A stretch of 43,141 bases of DNA from DASRHT01 sp035293765. GTDB lineage: Bacteria; Chloroflexota; Ktedonobacteria; Ktedonobacterales; Ktedonobacteraceae. The position numbers and the translations under genes were made by a program. Positions 28,601 to 35,336 of this stretch are shown here, piece by piece. Every line of letters begins with the position of its first letter. Position 1 is the first letter of the stretch. The notes under the pieces were generated by a model. It had not been told where the DNA came from, ran no database searches, and saw only the letters and a program-made list of their open reading frames with translations. The stretch covers positions 1-43,141 of the forward strand of contig DATGMF010000034.1 of assembly GCA_035293765.1 (NCBI GenBank), in the 5' to 3' direction.

Positions 28601-31600
28601 CAATGACATCATCCAGCATCCAGCGTTCGCCCGCCTCCATACTGGCCTGATGAATGGGTTTGCCGAGCATTTCATAGTCATAACGCATGACCATACGATT
28701 ATGAGCATCGCTGACCACACGTTTGTATCCTTGAATGTCAAGCACGAAGCGAGTTGCATAGTACTCATCAACAGGAGCTTGATTACGCAGAAAGCGATTA
28801 TGGGCAACCGTCACAAAGGGGCGCCCCTGCGCATCCAGATAGGCCAGTGTGGGGGTACCAGCGTGGACGGCGGTTTTTTGGGCGGCAGCCTGCTCTTGCG
28901 CTCCCAGCCCACCGCTCTGACGCTGATCATACCATGTCGGCAGGTAATCGGAGTCAGGTAAACGCAGAAAAAAATCGCTTACATCAAGATCGGCTTTGGG
29001 GGCAAGCAGCGCTGTATCGTTGACATCCCACGTCGTCTGCTTCCAGGGTTCGAAAAGGACCTTCTCGTAGGTATGGTTGGGATGCAGCGTGGCTACCACA
29101 CGATCCATTGCATCATAGAAAACAGTCGAGCTGACCCCTGTAATCACAGCAAATTCAAAGTGGTGGGTTGCACTGAAAAACGGCTCATACTTGCGCACGG
29201 GGTTGCCCTTATTATTGAAAATGGTCCAGCCGCTACCCACCCAACGGGTGCTAATTACTGGCCCCCCTTCAACCAGCGGCCCTGGCTCTGCCTGGACCTT
29301 CTTCTGAATTTCGCGCCCAAAGCCATCGGAATACGAAAAGCTATGCTGCACCTTCGTCTGTTGGCCCTGTGTCAGTTCCGCATTATGGGTCTCGCGCATC
29401 ACAGTATAGACGACTGGGGACTGCGGCTGCGCATCGTTCTGTGTGCGCTGATAGGCAAACAAGTCATACATGATACGCGTAGTTGCGCCCTGTAGCGGAC
29501 CGGTGGGATCGAGTAACGGGTTTTGCAGATGTGTACTAATAACTGCATCCGTCAGGTCTGCAACGAAACCATCCAGGATATCGCCCAGGTTTTCCTCGGG
29601 CTTCCCCATCACTGCCGTTCCTACCACCATCCCTAATACATCGAATGCCACCCCCGAACGATTGCGGTTGGCATCCATCATCAACGTAGGATGGAGCACC
29701 CGATAATCGTTGCTCTTACCGGTCAGATTGCCGTTGGGATCACGCGTTCCAGCAGTGATACGATTGCCCAGCGAGTCCTGCGTCTCCTGGAGCAAAAGAT
29801 CGTACGTATCGTACGTGACGACGGTCGTATCCCCAAAGGGATCACGGAAGCGGTGCGCCAGGAAGAAGTGCTGGCTGGCGTAAGCGAGTTCCTGAGCAAA
29901 GGCATCAGTGAGATTGGGCGAGTAGAAAACCTGCCCGGAGGGCGCCCACCAATGATCGTCTGAATCGTTGCCAGGGAAACGCCCATCGGCTTTGAGGTCG
30001 TTGCTATGCAGATAGCTGCCCTCTTTGCCAAGCACGCCTGCCGGGTCGGGCAGCAATGCCTCCGTTACGCTACCGTTTTTGCGTTGATAAATGCCAGCGA
30101 GCAACCCCGGTGTGAAAGCCAGCTTGTAGCTTTCAAACGGCAATCCCATTGGCTGCACCTGACCCAATGGCAGCACTGCACTCATGTCATCCCTACGATA
30201 GAGGGTGCGATCTCGTTCGAGCAAACGGCGATAGGGCGCGCTGGTCGTTGCTCCTGCCGCATCAATATCCTCGTAGGGCAGCTCGTGCTGCCCGTCGCCA
30301 GCCATTTGCACTTTTCCTATTACTTCCTCAAAGCGGAAAAGGTTGGTTACCTGAGGCTGATTGGCCGCGGGCGTCATATTGATGAGCTCATAGAGATTTG
30401 TCTCGCAAAGGAGCGGCGTCCGATAGACGTCATCCTGCTGAATAGCATTAGTATAGTGATCTTCTCTATACATCAATGAGAGGCGTCTCTGCTGCTTGCG
30501 GTCATCGGCGGAAAGTTTTGGATCAGGGTCATCGTAACGACGGCCATAAGCGACCATCACCGTTTGCAAGACGTTGCCAAAGTTGTCCACCGTCAGCGTT
30601 AATGTATGATTGACTCGTGGATCGGCAAACTGCTGGTCGTTTACAGGATAGAGCATGCGCTCGTAATGAAAATCAAGGGATTCGCGAGCGTGTGTGAAGA
30701 AGACGGCATGCCGGTTAACGCCCTGAGGCTGAAGCAGTTCAATTGTGTAGTTATGCTCTGAGACGCTATAGGGGCGATTCTGGGCATCTGTGCCATCCAG
30801 GGCATAGATTTCCTGGCGCAATAGCGATCCTTTGAGTGCGCGACAGGCTTCCTGCGCCTCTTCGCCCGAGAGGTCAAAGAGCGGGCGCGTGCCATCGGGC
30901 AGACGTATTGTGGTCGGCAGGATGCTGTCATCGAGCAGCATCACCTCTAACTGCGCAGCGCTCAGATCGGACTCACGGTAATATTCGTCCTCGTGCTGGC
31001 GGCTGATATGGCGATGATCGATAAAAACTCCGGTATGGTACCACGTACGCGTCAATACCGGTGGCACATAGGAACTCTGGTCGATATTGGTGGCAGCCGG
31101 CAGCGTGCCGGAAGCGGTCAACGCTGCCAGCTCCTCAGTATCCCACTGCTCGACCATGCCGAAGCCGCGAAACTCGCGCTCGAAACCATCATAATAGCCA
31201 TGATGATAGGCATAACGGGTAGTGAAGCGGTTGCCGCTGATGCGGTCGAGCGTTTCCACCCGCTCAACCACATGAACCGGGAAGGCCAGACGCGTGATCC
31301 AGGGCTTACCCGCCAACTTATCGGCCAGGTAAAATTTGCTGGAGGAGGCGTACTGGATCGCCGTTTCCGCGCCCAGATTGTTTTTGAGCGAGAGCAGCAG
31401 ATGGGGCTTCTGCCCGCCCATCAGGTCAATATAGCGCACAGGACTACGCGTATCGCCTGGCAGCGAGGAAGACCAGACCAGACACGCGGTTCCATTGCCC
31501 AGCAGATCCACCGTCATCACCGACGAAAGTCTGTCGAGATGGGGTAGAGGGCTGAGCTCCTGCACCTGGCTCCAACTGTTGCCGGACTGGTTGAAGTACA

Positions 31601-33677
31601 CCTGGATGGCATCCGCGCCTAGATAGATGAGATCGGCTGTGCCGGAGCCGTCGATATCAGCCAGCCGCACACGCTGCTGATCGAACAGCTCTGTCGTCGT
31701 AAACCAGGGGGCGGCGTCCATTGTGACCTTGCTGCCGAAATGCCCATAGCCCTGGTTGGGCCAGTAACAAATTTCGCCGTTGCGCACGCGCACCAGATCG
31801 GTCAGGCCGTCGCCGCACATATCGGCGAGATAGATCGACTGCGTGCCATCGGCGAAAACAAGCTGCGGACCGCGCTCCTCATCCTGTGGCTTGCTGGCCT
31901 GCTGAGCTGGAGCAAAGCCAGCCTCTCCCAGCGAGGCGTACCAGGTAAATACCTCATGTTCGGTAATCAAAACATCTGCCAGACCGTCTCCGTCCAGATC
32001 GACGAAGCGCAAATTAGCATCCTGCCAGGCAATATCCGGCAACGTGGTAAAGGTGGCGAAATTCTCCCACTGCTGATCCTCTGTGCGTTTGAAAAAGCCG
32101 GGGGCCGCACCTGAAAAATCGACCAGAGCGAGCTTGCCATCGCCGGCAAGGCTCAATAGCTGTTGCCGACCATCATGCAATGCGGTCAGTGTGGGCTTCT
32201 GCGCAACGGTCTCCAGAGGGCCAAACTGTCCATCGCCGAGATTGGGCTTATAGAACCACACGCCCGCTTGCTCCGTTAAGATGCCGGAAACGCCCTCTCC
32301 ATCCAGATCCACCCAGCGGTAAGACCTTCCATCCAGCCCCGCAGGGAGATTCTCCAGGCTGGCTGCGTCAAGTTCCTGCACATCCGCGCTGATAATAGGC
32401 TGACTATAAGCAAATTCAAGCGGTGGCAGAGATTTTTTGAGATAGCTGCCATCCTGCTGGCGTTTGTAACCATTTTGCGTGACAGAAGCAATAAACGAAG
32501 CAAGCGGATGACCTTTCTTGAGGTCATCAGGATTATTGCGTATGTTTTGATAGGTAAAATCGGTGGAGCGCACCAGGCAATCCTGTCCGACGCCGGGCTC
32601 ATTCGGAAAGTGATGGAACATCAGCGCACGCTGACACAGGCGATACGTGCGCACCTCGAAGCAAGAGCGATACCCAGAAAAGGGATCGTTGCGACAGAGC
32701 CAGGGCTGCGCCTCAGCAGGCGTCGGAGCTAGCAAATCGTGTTCGCCATAATCCAAGACCAGCTCGAACAGCCAGTCGGTTTTTGCAAGATCGGGCTGGA
32801 CCAGATGGGAGGTAACATTCCCATACTTCACGCGCTTTAAGTAGCGTTGAGCGCAACGACTGGATGGGGTGCGATTGCTCTCGTTGGCCTGCGCAAGATC
32901 GATATTCTCCGAGTTCTCCGCCTTATACTCGTAGACAATGGCATTGCCCTTGTCATCGAAGCTGGCGCAGATCAGCCAGGTAAAGATGCGTTGGGAATGG
33001 GTCACGTCAGCCGGATCAAAGACTTCCTGGCCGAGCGACTGAGCGCTAGCTAGCTGTGAAGCAGCGTTGTCGCTCGGAATTTCAAAGATGCGCGAATTGT
33101 TGTCCTTGCCATAGAGCGTGGTGATGTTCTCCTTCGTGATCGACCGCCAGTGGATTTCGCCCGTTGCCAGCTCGGTCCAGCGTTCAATGCGCGAAAAAAG
33201 CCCTTCGATACGCGGTCGATATCCCTGAACACGATAGGCGATCCCATCTACCGTGCGTGTCGCCACCGCGCGCTGCCACTGGCCGCCAGCCTGTACCAGA
33301 ATCGGCACCAGGTCTTCGGCCCCTGAGAGGAGAAAGACATCGGATTCCTCGCCATCGCGGTACTGCGGCAGCCCTCTGTCCGTTCTGCGCGTGATAGATG
33401 GGAGCATCAGATGCCAGCCAAAGCCAAACGGCCCATTGCCTGAACCGGAGTCATAAGAGAGGGAGAGCTGCGGGCCAAAGCCGGAGCGGCCAGGGCTGGT
33501 GGTGATTGGCACCGTCATAGAGCCAGTACCGGTAACAGGATTGGCGGCAAACTTCTCGCCGATGCCGCGAATGGCTCCCCCGCCCTTTGGCAGCGAGATC
33601 GATGGCGCGCTGATCTGGCCCTTATCAGAGGAGCCCTGCTGGTCCTGCTTCACATTTTTAGGGGTTTCAGCTAGCAT
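25668..33677 (-). CDS. Fused Tc toxin subunit TcB-TcC (Rhs cocoon with C-terminal effector)
   Basis: TcB and TcC normally form a hollow shell holding a toxic C-terminal peptide; here both are one 2669-residue chain. The N-terminus is SpvB-like (ISLPKGGGAIRGIGEKF, GSGNGPFGFGWHL). FG-GAP-type repeats follow (VDLDGEGVSGIL, VDLDGDGLADVL, ADIDGSGTADLIY), then a TcdB region (GYYDGFEREFRGFGMVEQWD). The Rhs core runs through RYTGKERDEENALYYHGARYY. Arg2253, Asp2266 and Asp2289 reproduce the 13/23 spacing of the aspartyl autoprotease triad of YenC2. The effector should begin near 2294. It has hydrophobic stretches, an Ala/His/Pro tract (about 2417-2527) and a tail with RPDW, VDLTT and HYARSY that suggests a PD-(D/E)XK-like nuclease. 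AAAAGGA lies seven bases before the ATG. It is the first gene of the operon. Confidence 0.92.
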   Translation of the reverse strand: MLAETPKNVKQDQQGSSDKGQISAPSISLPKGGGAIRGIGEKFAANPVTGTGSMTVPITTSPGRSGFGPQLSLSYDSGSGNGPFGFGWHLMLPSITRRTDRGLPQYRDGEESDVFLLSGAEDLVPILVQAGGQWQRAVATRTVDGIAYRVQGYRPRIEGLFSRIERWTELATGEIHWRSITKENITTLYGKDNNSRIFEIPSDNAASQLASAQSLGQEVFDPADVTHSQRIFTWLICASFDDKGNAIVYEYKAENSENIDLAQANESNRTPSSRCAQRYLKRVKYGNVTSHLVQPDLAKTDWLFELVLDYGEHDLLAPTPAEAQPWLCRNDPFSGYRSCFEVRTYRLCQRALMFHHFPNEPGVGQDCLVRSTDFTYQNIRNNPDDLKKGHPLASFIASVTQNGYKRQQDGSYLKKSLPPLEFAYSQPIISADVQELDAASLENLPAGLDGRSYRWVDLDGEGVSGILTEQAGVWFYKPNLGDGQFGPLETVAQKPTLTALHDGRQQLLSLAGDGKLALVDFSGAAPGFFKRTEDQQWENFATFTTLPDIAWQDANLRFVDLDGDGLADVLITEHEVFTWYASLGEAGFAPAQQASKPQDEERGPQLVFADGTQSIYLADMCGDGLTDLVRVRNGEICYWPNQGYGHFGSKVTMDAAPWFTTTELFDQQRVRLADIDGSGTADLIYLGADAIQVYFNQSGNSWSQVQELSPLPHLDRLSSVMTVDLLGNGTACLVWSSSLPGDTRSPVRYIDLMGGQKPHLLLSLKNNLGAETAIQYASSSKFYLADKLAGKPWITRLAFPVHVVERVETLDRISGNRFTTRYAYHHGYYDGFEREFRGFGMVEQWDTEELAALTASGTLPAATNIDQSSYVPPVLTRTWYHTGVFIDHRHISRQHEDEYYRESDLSAAQLEVMLLDDSILPTTIRLPDGTRPLFDLSGEEAQEACRALKGSLLRQEIYALDGTDAQNRPYSVSEHNYTIELLQPQGVNRHAVFFTHARESLDFHYERMLYPVNDQQFADPRVNHTLTLTVDNFGNVLQTVMVAYGRRYDDPDPKLSADDRKQQRRLSLMYREDHYTNAIQQDDVYRTPLLCETNLYELINMTPAANQPQVTNLFRFEEVIGKVQMAGDGQHELPYEDIDAAGATTSAPYRRLLERDRTLYRRDDMSAVLPLGQVQPMGLPFESYKLAFTPGLLAGIYQRKNGSVTEALLPDPAGVLGKEGSYLHSNDLKADGRFPGNDSDDHWWAPSGQVFYSPNLTDAFAQELAYASQHFFLAHRFRDPFGDTTVVTYDTYDLLLQETQDSLGNRITAGTRDPNGNLTGKSNDYRVLHPTLMMDANRNRSGVAFDVLGMVVGTAVMGKPEENLGDILDGFVADLTDAVISTHLQNPLLDPTGPLQGATTRIMYDLFAYQRTQNDAQPQSPVVYTVMRETHNAELTQGQQTKVQHSFSYSDGFGREIQKKVQAEPGPLVEGGPVISTRWVGSGWTIFNNKGNPVRKYEPFFSATHHFEFAVITGVSSTVFYDAMDRVVATLHPNHTYEKVLFEPWKQTTWDVNDTALLAPKADLDVSDFFLRLPDSDYLPTWYDQRQSGGLGAQEQAAAQKTAVHAGTPTLAYLDAQGRPFVTVAHNRFLRNQAPVDEYYATRFVLDIQGYKRVVSDAHNRMVMRYDYEMLGKPIHQASMEAGERWMLDDVIGNPVRGWDSRGHTLRTVYDVLRRPVEVHLNVSGGPELLVGRTVFGESQPTPEAKNLRGKSYQVFDCSGMTTNGVYDFKGNLLSMTRQLASNYKQTLDWSTSVALEASAYSSSTTYDALNREIVRVTPDNTVIHMAYNEAGLLESLMGNIRGTSSTTSFVTNIDYDARRQRVLIAYGNGTGTQYKYDPLTFRMTSLYTTRGASFPGDGSDPSSPPSGVQNLHYTYDPTGNITHIQDNAQQTIYFQNRRVEPSADYTYDAVYRLIEASGREHLGQIGGGGSLTPLPLTFDDGSRMHLLQPGDGNAMGRYLQQYTYDEVGNLLQMLHSGTDPAQPGWTCVYTYNEPSLLEAGKLCNRLSSTQISNGPALPYTYDVHGSMVTMPHLPLMQWDYKDRLQATAQQVVNNGGVPETTYYVYNANGQRVRKVTERQAAQGQVPSRLKERIYLGDFEVYREYGGDGSTVALERETLALVDGHQRVALIETRTQGSDPSPQQLIRYQFSNHLGSASLELDDQGQIITYEEYYPYGSTSYQAVRGQTETPKRYRYTGKERDEENALYYHGARYYAPWLGRWTAADPASIADGMNVYVYVGGNPVNLYDPNGKDKRTWINRGIGVLQVVGGGLEIAVGVGGEALPTGVTQVLGVVAIAHGGDTAWAGLRTIWTGEVQKTYTEQAVTAAAKGLGASDKTAGYIGAGTDFVVGVVPSMGVGLAKAAAVKSLTEGGTQLATHAAPDVAAQTATHAAPDVATQTATHAAPDVATQTATHAAPDAATQAATHTAPTAAAQTATHAAPNAAAHAAPNAAAHATPNVAAHVAPNAAAHAAPNVAAHAAPRAAAHLGESGLRVAAVDALQKATTRQSERLAQAILQKDVAFLRRAGLSAKQISHLLNPSSPIRAAVYGQAMEKLMQRSITSSPMLSRLFRYVANLRGIVAGRGRPDWIGRGVFHGILVDLTTNAGRAAHYARSYGEKMLVLTYTRPF
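26101..26430 (-). repeat. In-frame ATHAAPDVATQT-type tandem repeats in the effector region
   Basis: On the coding strand about five 12-codon units of the type ATHAAPDVATQT are followed by six or seven 7-codon units of the type AAHAAPN. The tract is about 110 residues of almost only Ala, Thr, His, Pro, Val, Asn and Gln. It lies after the Rhs autocleavage site and before the nuclease-like tail. It is a coding repeat and not a CRISPR array: units are contiguous without spacers. Confidence 0.9.
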
Positions 33678-33732
33678 ATGACAATCCTTTTATCGCAAAT
33701 AGACGCCATAGTAGAACGCAGGCAATGTGCTG

Positions 33733-33816
33733 TTAACGGGAAAGGAACGATCGTTGTGTATTAGAGATGCGATAGGATATAAAATGCGGTACAGATATTG
33801 AGACGATAGCCACCAT
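33733..33816 (-). CDS. Possible 27-residue leader peptide upstream of the Tc operon
   Basis: The minus strand shows a very strong ribosome site GGAGGAGGG (33828-33820) three bases before an ATG at 33816. The frame encodes MVAIVSISVPHFISYR and eleven more residues before TAA. It ends 55 bases before the Tc operon start. It is not a known peptide, and no attenuator hairpin is evident. It could be a regulatory leader peptide or a chance frame. Confidence 0.35.
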   Translation of the reverse strand: MVAIVSISVPHFISYRISNTQRSFLSR

Positions 33817-33862
33817 TTTCCCTCCTCCAAACGCGTGGACGCAGATTATGCATCTGTAGATC

Positions 33863-33871
33863 AGTATACCA
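33863..33871 (-). promoter_or_regulatory. Extended -10 promoter candidate for the Tc operon
   Basis: On the minus strand TGGTATACT is an extended -10 element (TG-N-TATACT). No good -35 box lies 17 bases upstream. It precedes the small leader frame and the TcB-TcC gene. It is the best candidate in the 290-base gap between the Tc operon and the upstream cyclodeaminase gene. Confidence 0.35.
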
Positions 33872-33966
33872 GAGCAGATACATGATCCGCTCTGATACTT
33901 ATTCTAGCAATGTAGACGATAAAGGAGGTGGTTTTTTGTGGGGGAGTTTATCGATTGGCATCCTGA

Positions 33967-34914
33967 TTAGAGTGCCACCATACGACCAGCCCCGTCTTGC
34001 TTCGCTCGCTGATAAACCAGGCTCGCAGCCGCCATATCTTCGCAGGCGTGGCCCATCGCTTTGTAGATGGTAATTTGATCGTTTGACTGTCGTCCTGGCT
34101 TCTTGTCCAGCAAAACTGCGCCGAGTTCTGTGCCTATGCTCGGGTCCAGACCGGTCAGCTCGCCACAGCCCGCTGGAGGTGGCTCGAAGGCCAGGCGCGT
34201 CTCCACAAAGAGGCGGCCTCGCTTGATTGCTCTGCGGTCCAGTTCTCCGCCTGGCGGGCTGTAGCCAACGGAGGTGATGTGCATGCCGGGCGCGAGCCAG
34301 TCCGCGCTGATCACCGGATCGGATGCGTCGGTGCAGAGACAAACCACGTCAGCTCCTCGCACCGCCTCTTCAGCACTTACAACGGCTCGCGCCCTATCAT
34401 CGCTTGCTGCGAGTTGTTCAGCGTGGGCGAGGTTGCGGGAGGCGATGCGGATCTCGGAGAATGGGCGCACGCGTGGCAGCATCGTCAGATGCGCGTGGCC
34501 CTGGACGCCCGCGCCAATAATCGCCAGCACCCGCGTATCCGTAGGGGCCAGCAGTCGGGTCGAGAGGGCTGCCGCGCCAGCCGTACGCAGCGCCGTAATA
34601 TGCGTCCCATCCATGAACGCGAGAGGAGCGCCCGTCTGGGGATCGAACAGGCAGATAAGGGCCTGGTGCGTGGGCATGCCCAGCCGTAGATTGTCATGAA
34701 AGACGGAGACCAGTTTGATGGCGATCTCGCGGCCCGGCTGATAGGCAGGCATGGAGAGTAGAAATCCCTTGTCGGGAACGGAGACGTTGATGCGATTGGG
34801 CGCATCCACCTGCCCGCTACTGAGCGCCTTGAAGCTTTCGGCTAGCGCATCCAGCAGCGCGTCAGGGTCCAGCAGCTGCTGAACCTCTGTTTTATCCAGC
34901 ATCAAGATATCCAT
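33967..34914 (-). CDS. Ornithine cyclodeaminase / mu-crystallin family oxidoreductase
   Basis: Members use NAD(P) to deaminate ornithine to proline, or act as alanine or imino-acid dehydrogenases. The 315-residue protein has the family's N-terminal substrate domain (LSMPAYQPGREIAIKLVSVF) and MDGTHITALRTAGAAALS near residue 100. The Rossmann dinucleotide loop IIGAGVQGHAH follows near residue 131. GGAGA lies six bases before the ATG. It is on the same strand as the Tc operon but 290 bases upstream with its own spacer, so a functional link is unproven. The exact substrate cannot be told from sequence. Confidence 0.88.
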   Translation of the reverse strand: MDILMLDKTEVQQLLDPDALLDALAESFKALSSGQVDAPNRINVSVPDKGFLLSMPAYQPGREIAIKLVSVFHDNLRLGMPTHQALICLFDPQTGAPLAFMDGTHITALRTAGAAALSTRLLAPTDTRVLAIIGAGVQGHAHLTMLPRVRPFSEIRIASRNLAHAEQLAASDDRARAVVSAEEAVRGADVVCLCTDASDPVISADWLAPGMHITSVGYSPPGGELDRRAIKRGRLFVETRLAFEPPPAGCGELTGLDPSIGTELGAVLLDKKPGRQSNDQITIYKAMGHACEDMAAASLVYQRAKQDGAGRMVAL

Positions 34915-35336
34915 TTGCGGTCTCCTCTCTTGTCTTCGCCTATTCTATTCGACTACCCCAGTATACTCCCGGTGTCTACTTCGTAGGGACCCGATTGATC
35001 GCGTCCGATTGATCGCCTGTCCTTCACTGACCATGCTACATCCCGCACATCACATCCATGATAAAGCCGCACATTGCAATGAAACTTGTTGGTGGCATTC
35101 CCTCTCGTGATTGCATTAGTGGGAAGCGATGGCGGTAACCGCCATACCCTTCAAATAGGGGCAAATGCAAGCTCAGTTTAGTTGATTCTAACTGAGCTGT
35201 ATACGCTTAGGTTCTCTTTCATTGAACGGTATGGCGGTAAACCGGACGCGCTAAAGCTGGTCCCTACCGAGGGGCGCGTCTTTTTTCTCTCAAACACTTT
35301 GCTCTCTCCCCGAGAGCTCAGTATATCATCAGTTTA
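34915..35336. repeat. Repeat-rich intergenic region
   Basis: No gene is supported. The stretch 34984-35007 is an inverted copy of part of the repeat at 939-1020. ATGGCGGTAACCGCCAT at 35129-35145 is a near-perfect hairpin, and its left arm ATGGCGGTAA recurs at 35231-35240. A further hairpin, GCTCAGT/ACTGAGC, lies at 35171-35197. Confidence 0.55.
35245..35286 (+). terminator. Orphan intrinsic terminator on the plus strand
   Basis: GACGCGC (35245-35251) pairs with GCGCGTC (35274-35280) and a run of six T follows at 35281-35286. The polarity is for plus-strand transcripts, yet no plus-strand gene ends here. It may end a small RNA that includes the hairpins upstream, or be a remnant. Confidence 0.55.

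Noticed and set aside
35229..35286. Cyclic-di-GMP-type riboswitch
   Set aside because: A few stretches resemble the GEMM core (GGTAAACC, GACGC, AAAGC), but order and spacing do not fit and no gene follows.
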